A stretch of 64,000 bases of DNA from Liolophura sinensis (Eukaryota; Mollusca; Polyplacophora; Chitonida; Chitonidae). The stretch is from assembly GCF_032854445.1 (NCBI RefSeq), contig NC_088295.1, forward strand, positions 76,848,028-76,912,027. Reading direction: 5' to 3'. The notes below the pieces were generated by a model. The model ran no database searches. It saw nothing but the letters and a program-made list of their open reading frames with translations, and was not told where the DNA came from. Every line of letters starts with the position of its first letter. The first letter of the stretch is position 1. A program made the position numbers and the translations under genes. Shown here piece by piece: positions 1 through 10,190 of the stretch.

Positions 1-292
1 TATGTTTCTACGCCGTTCTAAGAGATACACATGCTGTACGTATAATGGAAACTTACTTCGTTTAAATACATTATATTTTCAACAACTTACATGGGTAGCA
101 CGTGAAGTCTTGAATTTCTTCACTCTCATACACAATACATTAATGGGAATACAAATTTCATATTTTATAGCGGTACTTAAAAATAATCACCAGCATAGAG
201 ACGGAAAAACTGAATCATTGAATATAGTAACAGTCAGGTTTAAAAAGAGTCTGTTTACATTTGATTTGTATTTTTTATATTTGATTTGTGTT
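1..292. other. AT-rich non-coding stretch, nothing recognised
   Basis: An open frame of about 97 codons covers this stretch, but it has no recognisable domain, is Phe/Tyr/Leu-rich as expected of AT-rich DNA, and runs directly into a SINE copy. I see nothing else here. Confidence 0.5.
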
Positions 293-515
293 TAAGGCCG
301 TACTAAAGACCATTTCACTTCAACGACGGCGATCGGCATTGTGGTGGGAGGAAACCGGGCAGAGCACGGAAGAAACCCAACCCAAATCCGCAGGTTGCTG
401 ATAGACCTTTAAGCAAACAACCGGAAAGGAAGTCAGCATGAGCTAGTCTTGAAATCACAGCGACCGCATCGGTGAGAAGCCGCTTGGTCTTCGCGCCATT
501 CAGGCTCGTTAACTA
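293..515 (-). repeat. SINE copy, mollusc-type tRNA-derived family 1
   Basis: Read on the minus strand this gives the family's order: tRNA-like head with 'accgatgcggtcgctgtga', a 'catgctgacttcctttccgg' stretch, 'gcaacctgcggat', then 'gcccggtttcctcccacca' and a 'gccgtc' tail. At least eight other copies of the same order occur in the window. No intact target-site duplication was found, so the copy is probably old. Confidence 0.75.
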
Positions 516-734
516 CTTCGGCCACGGAAGCCCAATTTTACATATTCTGGTTTAGGCCTTACACCCGACTCTTTAGAATCGCTAGGAGCCCACAAACAAC
601 GTAAACCCCTATATATAATCGACTGAAGACTGTTTACTGTGTATGGTCAGGATGTTGCAATCCTTGTGTTTTGACCCTCCATACATCACGTCTGTTGCAG
701 AATTAACATCGAGCAGTAACGGTAAAGTCTGACA

Positions 735-818
735 AATAGAAAGAGAATGAATTAATGATGGTTGTCCTGCGCTAAAGCCCACTGACTGCATGTTCCTACA
801 CGATATGGATCAGCATTC
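735..818 (+). pseudogene. Possible exon remnant with D/E-GCPA..K....CMF..DMDQ
   Basis: The plus frame reads D-G-C-P-A-L-K, then C-M-F, then D-M-D-Q-x-x-K-x-L, before a stop. The inverted homologue near 26.75 kb encodes E-G-C-P-A-V-K, C-M-F, D-M-D-Q at the same spacing with no indel. Four or five of the differences between the two copies are synonymous. A stop lies just upstream here, and the third copy near 6.41 kb is more degraded. I do not recognise the family. Confidence 0.2.
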
Positions 819-1823
819 TAAAGTTCTGAAACGTGCCTAATGTGGAAATATGGGCGGCCTGATTTTATACGCGGTTTTACTGAGCCTGTTATAAGTGGTC
901 TGCTAGATGTACACCCTGGGAAGAAATAACTACTCCACAGAATCACAGTCACACCAACGTTTAGTCATCGAGTATCACTTTTCTCTCCAAGCAGAGCTTT
1001 TTTGATAGAAAATTAAGAAATAATGTTTTGTCCGTAAAAGATATTACAACAAACCGGAAGTTATGACGAATTATGTTTTTGTTTTTACTGGTGTCATTGA
1101 TCGGTGCAGTGATGGGTTCCTAAATGTAGCTTTCGTTCATATGGCTTCTATATGCTAAACCAAATCGAAACGGTGGCTTGCGCTTTAGGCTTTTCGCCCA
1201 CAGGGAACACATCAAATAAGTAAGTAATAGTTAGAAAACTTAAACTGTGGCAATTGCTATGATTTTTACTCAATTATTACTAGTATAACTATAAACACTG
1301 TGTCTGTAACTTTTACTCCATTTACTCCAGTGTTTTTTGTGAGTGTCGCAACGTTATGTGTCGTAATTGTTAAATATGTTTATCCGGTTGACAAGATTCA
1401 GTGTACGGTATTTGTTTAATATACTCTACCTGGATTACTCAAAGTACAACAGTAACATAGTATAACCAGTTTCAGGATGTGAATAAAACCTTTCGGGAAT
1501 CTTTATCACAATTCTAGCGTTATGATAACCTTTCAAATTAAAATTTATCAAATCAGTTCTGTATCAAGTACTCATTTATCTAACATGAGGTATGATGAGA
1601 CTGGCCATCACGTCATATATATTGTGTTCACGGGAAGAAGACGATAGCTCAGGTTAGATGCTTCTGCGTGTGTGGCAAAGCAATGACAAAATGCATTCAG
1701 ATTAATACAGCAACACTAGATAATGATATTCAATGGTTTGTAATCAACCTGTCAGTTCCCATACAGAGGAAGCCGTTTTAAACCGGCTTTGAAATCACTT
1801 CTGGGCTTTCCTATTCTTTTGAA

Positions 1824-1839
1824 AGAGAGAGAGAGAGAG
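1824..1839. repeat. (GA)n microsatellite
   Basis: Eight GA dinucleotides in a row, lying just before the possible exon remnant. The inverted homologue near 24.55 kb has only 'agaaggagag' at this point, so the tract expanded after duplication. Confidence 0.8.
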
Positions 1840-1865
1840 TCATATCTGGTACAGGCGCCAGAGAA

Positions 1866-2054
1866 ATGAAAGTTTTAGAATCAGGTACGACCATATTACA
1901 TGACGATCATTTTGTCTCGTGTGTGGACAGATGTCTGTGGAGCGCAGTAGCTTGTGGACAATCCCCATTCTTCGATGACAAACGTGGAGAGAGTATGGTT
2001 AACCCATCACAGTCGTGCGAGCCTTGTTCTCTCGCGGTTTTTCAGAAGCCTTGA
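1866..2054 (+). pseudogene. Cysteine-rich exon-like remnant, weakly PAN/apple-like
   Basis: The 62-residue frame has cysteines at 19, 23, 30, 51 and 54 (C-x3-C-x6-C ... C-x2-C-S-L), with an F-F-D-D after the third cysteine. That layout resembles the core of PAN/apple domains, which are common in secreted and membrane proteins of molluscs, but there is no clear signature. Compared with the inverted homologue on the minus strand near 24.5 kb, one base is missing just before the ATG, so the frames differ between copies. No splice sites were established. It could equally be a chance frame inside duplicated non-coding DNA. Confidence 0.2.
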
Positions 2055-2520
2055 TGGTGCCAGGAATATTATAAAGACAAGCCACTTCCGGTAATGGTCA
2101 TGTGTTGGTAATGGTACTGATAAACCGTTACCGTGAAGCCACATCTAATCACCTAGATTTCAGAAAGGGTACGTAGGACATCACAGTCTGTCATTGTAGG
2201 CTCACAGCAACAGGCTAACCTCTATTCGCAGCTTTCGCCAGCAAGCTTTAATGAAAAATATTTAGCTTACGGCACACACGGAAATTGGGTCATTAGTGGT
2301 ATCTTCCCTATTTATGTACCCTGTTATTTAATAACAACTTTATGGAACAACAGCTTCGGTGTCAGCCAATTTATACGTGAGTTTATGTCACTGTTAATAT
2401 CACACCAGAACCAACACGAATATGCAGTAGAGGAAACAGAAATATCACTGTTCAGGGATGCGCCGCCGAAGGTCTGGTGTTAAAGGCGAAGGCAGGTCAG
2501 CATGTAAAATGGGCACGTGT

Positions 2521-3585
2521 AAAGAGTTACCCTACTTATGTTAGTCTACATGCTTTCGCACTTCACTGCAAAATACATGGTATTCTAGGACAGAACATCT
2601 TTTATGATTCTACGTATTGACAAAACCTGTTCTGATATACAGATCTTTACAAACCTTTTGTGCCCAATATCGCTCATAACCAGTGAACCTCAAGATAACA
2701 TTGAATCCTCAGTTTGATAATATAATGACTTGCGCCACCTTTATAGAGCTGATTGTAACTCCACGGTTATATCCCGTCTGTTTATGACCAAAGTACAACT
2801 ATCAGTGAGGAATTGTATGATTATTGGTATGAATCACTTTGGAATTTTTGTCACTTCACAAGCCGCAAGATTCGGGATGTTGGATAGAAAAAAGGAAAAT
2901 AAATTTCATACATTTATCGTTTGTCCTTAAAAAGTATATCGGCCGGGTTAAAAGCACAAAGCAAAATGCAAACTGTGTTGAGATTTAGTCAAAACGTTCA
3001 TCTCGATTAAGGACACGTTCATAACAACTGTATGAGTGCCGGTGTAGGTGCCGGTTCAGCTATATAGTGGCATTACCACACGAATTAGATACGCGCATTA
3101 GATGGAATCAGTACTCTTTCGCCTCTTCCGTTCTGCTGGATGAAACATAATTAGGTGTGGGTTATTAAGTTAGTTTTATGAAAAAATGTAAAATTCTAAC
3201 CAAGAGGGCACACGAAGTCAGATGGAGATGAAGCTGACCATCTCTTCACGTTGTTTGGAACCCCTCTCTTCCATATGTCATAGGAAGGCCCAGATTTAGT
3301 CTTAGTCAAGATTTTATGGCTGCTTTCTCACACGTTGGGTACGGTAGGAACAAAACCGTTACTGGCCTCTGGGACATTTTGGACTGAGTTACGGAGCTTA
3401 ACATTAACATTGTCGAGGATTAAATGGGAACTTAGACTGTAAAAACTCCGCTCGTCTCCCATACGTCCACCGAATTCTTGATACTGTAGCCTCTCCAGAC
3501 AGCTCTTGTATGGGTACACAGACTTTTTTTTATCAATGACTACCATATCACGGATATAGCAATGTAGATTTTCAGGATAGTATAC
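2521..3585. other. Non-coding, nothing recognised
   Basis: Short scattered frames only (the longest is 90 codons on minus, ending at 3328, without a recognisable domain). By position it should correspond to about 22.9-23.9 kb of copy 1 inverted, but I could not find convincing matches. Confidence 0.5.
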
Positions 3586-3880
3586 TATAAAAGATAACAC
3601 TATAAAACTCTTCTACTGGACAATGTATATTATTTACTGACGTTGCGGGGATAACCTATCACCTTCAACAGAGTAAGGTGTTAAACAAAAACAATTCCTA
3701 TTAATACTGAAGTTACATACAAAAACAAAGTGAACAAACTAGTACATGTATGCACAAGTTTCATGATGAACACAGTTCACGTTCATGGTTGAAGTATAGA
3801 ATGGGTCTATACAATTTAAAACAATGAGACAACAGGAGCTGGTATATAGTGGTATAGTATACCAAATTTGAATATAATAC
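3586..3880 (+). repeat. Left terminal inverted repeat of the Penelope-like element
   Basis: This is nearly the exact reverse complement of 5200-5485. Shared stretches include 'tataaaagataacac', 'ggacaatgtatattattta', 'actagtacatgtatgcac' and 'caggagctggtatatagt'. The left copy carries an extra short palindromic 'gtatagtatac' near 3852-3862 that the right copy lacks. Confidence 0.9.
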
Positions 3881-3942
3881 TGTAATAATAAAGATTTTGT
3901 TTGTAAGATACATAATATAAAATTCGATGGAGGTGACACATT

Positions 3943-5130
3943 AGTATCATTTGATGTTGTTAACCTTTTTCTAGTAATCCTGATGTTAATGCTATAGATG
4001 GTGTTTCTAGTGAATTACATAATGATGTCACTTTGCACGCACTAAACTCTCACCTACACAAATCTGTCAATTGCCTGGATTATGTTTATAAATGAATTAT
4101 TTCTCCTACAATGGTAAACTATACAGGCAAACTCAAGCATGTGCCATGGGATCACCTGTATCGCCAATTGTAGCCAACATATTTATGGAATCTTTTAAGC
4201 AAAAAGCACTATCTACATTCACTGGAACATCACCGTCACATTAGTTCCGAAGCGTCGATGACATTGGGTTAAGATCAAAACTAAAGCCTTACCAGTTTTT
4301 TTTTTCACTCATTTAAACAGCATCGATAGTAATATACAGTTTACTATGGCGGTAATGACAAATCGTCAAATTTCCTTTTTGGACACCTTGGTTTCGGTTA
4401 ATGAGGAGCGGACACTTGAGGTAACTATATACCGAAAGCCTACACATACAGGCCTTTATTTGGACTTTCAGCCATTCCACCCACTTAATCAAAAACTAAG
4501 TGTAGATAAAACACTCTTTCAAAAAGCTAAAACAATAACAAGCAATGACACTGCTTTACAGGTCGAGAACACCCACATACAAAAAGCTCTGAAAGCCCGA
4601 GGGTATCAAAACGGGGCCATTCACAATGCCCTGAAAACTAATCTAAGACACCCACTGACATACAAACATCTAGTACTCTAACTCTACCCTGTGTACAAGG
4701 TTTATCGGAAAAGATCAGAAGAATGTTCGCGCAACATTCTATAAAGACAGCCTTAAACACATATCAGAAACTGAGAACAGCTCTTGTTCGACCTAAGGAC
4801 AAGTCCATCAAAGACAAGATAAGTGGTGTTGTGTATGAAATAAAATGTGGTGAAAACACGTGCAGGGATTCATATATTGGTGAAACACAGCCGCCACCAA
4901 GTAACCGTGTTAAACAACACCAATAACCGGTATCTAGTGGCTATGATTCTTCTGTGTTCCAACATATATGTAATTCAGGTCACGGTTTTAATGAGGACAA
5001 CGTAAATATTTTATCCAAAGAGTCCCATTGGTTTGAGAGAGGGGTTAGGGAAAGGTAAAGGTTAAAAATCCCACTCTCAACCGCAATGGAGGACTCAGAT
5101 TTAACCTACCACACACCTGGGACACAGTGT
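3943..5130 (+). pseudogene. Penelope-type reverse transcriptase / GIY-YIG endonuclease, 5'-truncated and broken
   Basis: Motifs appear in order on plus. At 3946-3972 there is S-F-D-V-V (RT palm motif A). Near 4130-4190 there is A-M-G-S-P-V-S-P followed by A-N-I-F-M-E. Near 4255 there is V-D-D (catalytic motif). The longest intact piece, 4346-4681 (111 aa), begins just before S-F-L-D and includes Y-R-K-P-T-H-T-G, typical of the C-terminal thumb region of Penelope RTs. A second piece, 4723-4926 (67 aa), carries V-Y-E-I-K-C followed by Y-I-G-E-T, the GIY-YIG nuclease start with its cysteine. After a stop, W-F-E-R-G-V-R-E near 5028 is the usual C-terminal block of the family. Frame changes and stops separate the parts, so no functional protein can be made. 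Confidence 0.85.
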
Positions 5131-5199
5131 TGAAAAAATTTTAATTAGCTTGTGTAAATGTAGCTCAACATGGTAAAATTTGTTCACGCATGTAAAAGT

Positions 5200-5485
5200 G
5201 TATTATATTCAAATTCGGTCACTATATACCAGCTCCTGTTGTCTCATTGTTTTAAATTATATAGACCCATTCTATACTTCAACCATGAACGTGAACTTTG
5301 TTCATCATGAAACTTGTGCATACATGTACTAGTTTGTTCACTTTGTTTTTGTATGTAACTTCAGTATTAATAGGAATTGCTTTTGTTTAACACCTTACTC
5401 TTTTGAAGGTGATATGTTGTCGCCGCAACGTCAGTAAATAATATACATTGTCCAGTAGAAGAGTTTTATAGTGTTATCTTTTATA
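5200..5485 (-). repeat. Right terminal inverted repeat of the Penelope-like element
   Basis: Reverse-complement partner of 3586-3880, with scattered single-base differences and one small indel. The C-terminal endonuclease region ends just before it, as in other Penelope-like elements. Confidence 0.9.
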
Positions 5486-5710
5486 ATTGCACGGATAATT
5501 CCATCCTTGTCATCGGGACCACAAAGTCTCAAAGTTTCTGTCTTTTACATAGCTCTGTAATTGAGAGACAAGGGAGAAAATGTCCTCAAGAACAGGTCAA
5601 TAACTCTCCATTGTCAGTCTTACCCAAAGATGAACTCTGAATGGGGGGGGGGAGGGTGACATAAACACAGTCCAGGGGAAGGGAGACTTAATTTAGCGAC
5701 AGGCAACACG
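5486..5710 (-). repeat. Fragment of duplication-linked repeat g
   Basis: Matches 9.98-10.19 kb in the same orientation and the reverse complement of 22.33-22.54 kb and 39.4-39.6 kb. Shared landmarks are 'ccatccttgtca', 'gtctcaa/ggtt', 'tagctctgtaa', 'aaatgtc..caaga/gtacagg' and 'cttaattta/tgg'. A G-run at 5644-5655 lies inside. It is cut sharply at the Penelope element boundary. Confidence 0.7.
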
Positions 5711-6369
5711 TGTGTCCTTCACCTTTCTATAGAGATCTTCATCTCACTAAAATAATAGTTACCTAAGTAGTACTCGAAACGGGCCTTTTGTCAAAAATGT
5801 TTGGGTAAAATCATTGATCTCAGTGTGGTTTATTATAATGTAAAGTCAGAACGAAGTGTGAAGTGGAGCATCACTTTCCCATTCTTGATGTTAAGACAAA
5901 ATCATTTCGTATTTATTCCGCGAATATTTGCGAAGTCAAGCTTGTAAATATTTGTTCAGTTTAAGAAAGGATAGATTAACATGGACGTTGTGTATGTATA
6001 ATATTGGATAAGCTCCTGGAAAGAACTCACTCAAGGATTGCCAACAATACTGTGGAACAAAATATATTTCATGTCGAAAGGGTATATAATCACAGTTTAT
6101 GGATAAAAATGAAATGTGACAAGACACGGAGACCCTCCAGTTCTTATATTTTATGCTTTACAGCTATATTAGAACGTGCAGAATCGTCAGGAAAAGAGAG
6201 CGTGCATGTCACTCACAGAGAATTATAGAGCAGTTCTGGATATTGATTTAGACAAACGACTAGGCTATCACGTCCCATCGATTGATGATTGCCGTAGTAA
6301 CGTCATGATATGACACTTCTCGTGTTTATTACGTCACGTCCTGTGCAAAGAAATTAACACTGAAGAGTA
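5711..6369. other. Non-coding, nothing recognised
   Basis: No frame with a recognisable domain. A CRE-like half site 'acgtcacgtc' lies near 6330, but there is no supporting context. Confidence 0.5.
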
Positions 6370-7065
6370 ACATTAAAGTCAAACACAAATAAACACGATG
6401 AATTATGGATGGTTGTCTTGCACTTAATCCCACTAACTCTATGTTACAACAGGGTAGGAATCAATGTTACTGAGTTGTAGTGAGCCGTTGAATGTGGAAA
6501 TCTATGCGGCCTGATCTTAGTCCTGGTCTGTGAAACACTGAACACACCAACAACGTGAGCCTCGTGTGTTCCTCAAGATACACCGCCACGATATGGCTGA
6601 AATACTGCCGATAATCATTCATTCCTCGGGACATATAGCTAGCTCATAGATGACATGCACACAGGCAAACAAATTGCCCTGTTCCAACAAGGTTTAAGCA
6701 CCAACGCTTTATCATTAAAGACAAAAAATAATTGCAGTTTTCTGTTGGAGTAAGACTTTTCGCTTTTCCTCGGACCTTGATAAGCTTTGTGTTTCATCTG
6801 TAAAAGAACTCGGTTATATTTTCAGCTAACCATCAGATTGATTATGAAATAAGGCTAAACCAAATATAGTTTGAGATTAATTCCTTTTCCTGGAGATTTG
6901 TTTGAATACGCTTATCCACTTGAATGCATTAATTTTAAGTATTAACATAAAAAACTTATTGTGAAAGAGTGAGTAGATGTGCAAAGATGGCATTTCCACT
7001 TAAAGCGTTTAGTAGAGTTTTATATAAAAAAATGAATAATCCTAAGACGAACTACAATGAGATAT
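6370..7065 (-). repeat. Duplication block B, second copy of the 0.69-1.5 kb sequence
   Basis: Collinear with block A. The stretch 'gatggttgtcttgca' near 6409 corresponds to 'gatggttgtcctgcg' near 755. 'ttgaatgtggaaat' with 'gcggcctgat' near 6490-6517 corresponds to 'taatgtggaaat' with 'gcggcctgat' near 838-865. 'ggctaaaccaaat' near 6853 corresponds to 'gctaaaccaaat' near 1155. Both blocks are inverted relative to 26.2-26.8 kb. This copy is the most decayed: the small D-G-C-P frame is disrupted. Confidence 0.65.
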
Positions 7066-7071
7066 CTGGAT

Positions 7072-7458
7072 GGTATGTAAGTCGATAGAGGACATCTTGT
7101 TACCTCGACATTTCTAATACAGGGCGAGGCAGCGAAGTAACGAGATTAACATAATATCGCTGAATCGGTGCCTCGCATCGCTACCTCGCTGCCTCGACCT
7201 GTGCAAAGGGTGTGGCAGCGAGATAGCGAGGCAGCTAGGTAGCGGGGCAGCTAAGTAGCAAGACAGCGAGGCAGCGAGGTAACGAGATTATTTTAATCTC
7301 ACTACCTCGCTGTCTCGCATGGCTACATCACTACTTCGTTACCTCGCCACTTTGTTACTTCGTTACCTCGCTTCGCTACCTCATTGCCTTGCTGCCTTGC
7401 ACTGTAGTAGAAAGGTCGAGGTTGCGACGTAGCGAGATGTCCTCTATCAGCTTCTATA
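7072..7458. mobile_element. Non-autonomous fold-back element built from octamer repeats
   Basis: The 387-bp element is flanked on both sides by GGATGG (7066-7071 and 7459-7464), a likely 6-bp target-site duplication. Its ends are inverted repeats that start with TAT and contain 'gatagaggacatct' / 'agatgtcctctatc' (7084 and 7435), continuing to 'cctcgac.tttcta'. The interior is almost entirely 8-bp units of the type GCGAGGCA / GCGAGGTA, first in one orientation, then in the other, so it folds into several nested hairpins. The largest is centred near 7290 around 'cgagattattttaatctc'. There is no coding capacity. I cannot assign a superfamily: GC-rich octamers and the 6-bp duplication do not match a family I know well. 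Confidence 0.75.
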
Positions 7459-7464
7459 GGATGG

Positions 7465-9349
7465 GGCAAGTTCTAAACCAAATACATCAAAAGTTGTACG
7501 CTTTTCTCCTCTTATGTTTAATAAACTGAAGCTATGACGCACATTGGTTTACTTTGGTCCGTCTAGTACAAAAAATAGCGAATGGATACATTGAGACATT
7601 TCTTGTGTGTTCTACAGTAGTACAGCAATACATCTTGGTGTTTGACGGCAGCAAGACATATCTAGATGTATGAATCATTTATGTCTACAGAGTTTCGTAC
7701 TTCACTCCAGCGAGAAACTTTCAATCGTCAGTGTTTACTACGATCTCTTCCAGCGGTAGCGTACCGACTCGTGGTAGGTCTTCGTACGATTCGTGGTACG
7801 CGTGGTTATGCAGCCACCAATGATCAAAGGGACTTTCGCGCGGCTAGTGGTGTCGAGCAATGATTAATCTTACGATCGATCGACACTTCCGGGGACCTCT
7901 CTACTGAGAGCCACAGTGGTATCAGTGAGAGCTAGATTTGAACAAACGTCGCCACTAGTCAGTGTCTGATGCTTGTTGTGAGCCCGCATACTAACCACCT
8001 AAAAACTCAATGCCCCTAAATTGTTAAATGTTAATGCCACATGGATGTAAAATAGGCCAAACCTAAGGCCAAACGTACTGTGACGGCCTACATATACATC
8101 TACACAGCTTTACACAAATTAATAACTAAAATATTAGCTACATTTACAGTAGCTCAAGTAGTAAACAAAGAATTTGGCAAAAATGTAATATCCATTTTTA
8201 AAAAATTTGTATGTTCTGTAAACGATGTCTGCCAGAACGGTATTATGTTATAAACGTGTGTGGCTGATACTCTTTTCTGGCTTATAGCCCAATACATCAA
8301 CAGTGATTACTGTTCATGTTTGTAGCTTTGACAGGAAAATCCTCAATCCTTAATTTGCACGTTAATATTCGTTTTTTATTCGTTTTTATTCGCAGAGAGT
8401 ATGAATAAAATTGAAGAATGTGCTGCAGAACATGTAAAAGACTTTCCAATAGACTGGGTTGGTAGGTAACAGCTTGAGGAATGTAATTCACAACACAGAC
8501 TTCCTTGGGAGTGTGGTGAATAGTTTTCTCCAGGTTCTATATCTGGTTTAATTTACTCATAATATTGATCAACACCACGTATGTGGTGCGGCATAAAAAA
8601 TAATAGCATAATTAATTTCAAAAAAAAATTTAACAACAGGTACCACATAAATTCACTGCATGTGTAAAACATATGCATTTGATAAAGGAGTTTACAGCGA
8701 GAACACCGCCACCTTTGACCATGTTCACTATGTAGCATAAATCAAAGATACATGTATACACTTCAAAAACATTTTATTATTTAAGTTATAACTACTTGTA
8801 ATATATAATTATTTGATTTCAAAATCCGTAATGCAAATGACTCATCAAATTAAACAAACAAACAAAACAAAAACAGAATTCAGATCAGGACTCGTGCCGG
8901 ATGTCCTACCCAGCCGATACGGCAAAACCTCGCCTCCACACACCCGAAACGGCAGTTACTATGAAAGCGAACGGAAGTTGACGTTTGGTGCAGCATACAT
9001 AGACGCAGAATAACTCCTCGGAACAACAGATTGTCGTCATTAGCATTCTATCAACGTGTCAGTGACATCTAGAAAATAAACACAGAGTGAAGTATCAGTG
9101 CCTCTTGTCTCTGGCGCGCCTGCTTTGCCAGTCTTGGCTTGTCATGTAAGGATCCACTGCTGACGACAGCTTCCACCTCCGCGGGTCGATGTTCACCACA
9201 TAAATACTTCGTGTCCCTCCTAAGCCATGATTACTAATATCGCCTTCATGTTTTCCAGCTTTTCAGAGGAAACAAGACAATGCAAAATACCTGGTTATAT
9301 ATGGCAAATATGTTTTCATAACCCAGCTTTTTGAAAAAGCTTGATCTGA
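7465..9349. other. Non-coding, with a CpG-dense patch near 7.73-7.87 kb
   Basis: About 15 CpG dinucleotides lie within some 120 bp (7741-7860), including two 'tcgtggta' stretches inside similar 'gtac-ga-tcgtggta' repeats. This is far denser than the surroundings. Elsewhere there is only AT-rich sequence and a short AAAC-rich tract near 8851-8876. No gene is recognised. Confidence 0.45.
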
Positions 9350-10190
9350 TATATGGAGATTTTCAAACATAATACGGCAATTAAAGATGCTTGTCAATGC
9401 ATCTAGCTGACATATGCGTATTCCCTGTCACAAACTGGCTAAAGGATCTACCACTGTCGATAAAGAATTGCATGAATACAGTTACAGACCGTTACTTTTA
9501 AGATGAATGACTTTCCATTCTGAGCTTTCTCTCGTGAGTTACTTTGTCAGTTGCCGAAACGACAGTCATGCTACTGAGTTCAGAATTACGTTGTATACGA
9601 AGGCGAGTTTTAATCCAATAGCTTCAGGTAGACTTTGGTGCGTACATCGTTTCTCGGTAAAAGACATATCTGCATGTCAGATGAAAGACACACAGTGTGG
9701 TGTAAATTGGCTTAAAGCTTTAGTGATCACGTTAGAGGTTCAGGACACAGTATACCACAACTGTCTGGGTCTAACTATTCTGTTACACAATGGTGAGACA
9801 ACGCCACATGAGTTAGATACAACGAGCAAGAGGAAGGGACATGGACGGTGAAAACTCCACACGTTGTATCCATGTCCATTGATTTCTCCCTCTCTCTAGA
9901 CAGCCCTTTGTGGAGACACATTCAACAGCTGTCCGTCCATTCCGCCTTTTCTGTATCAGCGACGACAATCGATACGTCACATGTAATCCCATCCTTGTCA
10001 GGGGAAAAAGAAAGTCTCAGGTTTTTTGTCTTTTGCTTGGCTCTGTTATTCGGGGGGACGAGGTAAAATGTCACCAGGTACAGGGCAATAACAGTCCGGG
10101 TGTCAGGCGTGCTCGGAAATGACCTTAGGAGTGGGGGGTGGTATTAATACAGTCCGGGAAGGAAAATTACCTTAATTTGGCTGGCTACCT
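9350..10190 (-). repeat. Duplication block B, repeat g (inverted relative of 22.33-22.9 kb)
   Basis: The reverse complement aligns to 22.33-22.9 kb and 39.36-40.01 kb. Landmarks are the 'acaatgtaattctgaa' type stretch, 'cccagacag', 'gatcactaaagctttaa', 'tgtctttcatctgaca', the 'cgttgtatctaactcatgtg' type stretch, 'ggagttttcaccgtcc' and 'ttagctctgtaa'. The homology extends beyond a single short repeat, so it is better read as part of the duplicated block than as an isolated transposon. A 114-codon frame at 9507-9851 lies within it and has no homologous frame in the other copies. Confidence 0.7.

Larger units (their letters stand above)
690..2520 (-). repeat. Duplication block A, inverted relative of 23.86-26.83 kb
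   Basis: This block aligns to the reverse complement of 23.86-26.83 kb at several collinear anchors. Near 745-860 'gcatgttc', 'acgatatgga' and 'cctaatgtggaaat' match 26.7-26.8 kb. Near 1480-1530 'agtttcaggatgtgaa' and 'ttcaaattaaaat' match 24.85-24.95 kb. Near 1690-1710 'atgcattcagattaa' matches 24.67 kb. Near 1855-1910 the 'gcgccagagaaa' stretch matches 24.5 kb. Near 2265 'ttagcttacggca' matches 24.05 kb, and near 2455 'cactgttca' with 'gcgccgccga' matches 23.9 kb. The 49-bp minisatellite of copy 1 is absent here. The strand is given relative to copy 1. Confidence 0.75.
3586..5485 (+). mobile_element. Decayed Penelope-like retroelement with inverted terminal repeats
   Basis: A 1.9-kb element has ends that are inverted copies of each other (3586-3880 and 5200-5485). 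Between them lies the C-terminal part of a Penelope-type reverse transcriptase followed by a GIY-YIG endonuclease region. Penelope elements are known for LTR-like terminal repeats that can be direct or inverted, which fits. Everything upstream of RT motif A is missing, and several stops and frameshifts break the coding part, so the copy is dead. No clear target-site duplication was found. The right flank (from 5486) continues into a duplication-linked repeat, while the left flank does not match that repeat, so the insertion was accompanied by a rearrangement or deletion. Confidence 0.85.

Noticed and set aside
9507-9851. 114-codon plus frame
   Set aside because: Inside repeat g; the copies at 22.5 and 39.7 kb do not keep the frame open.
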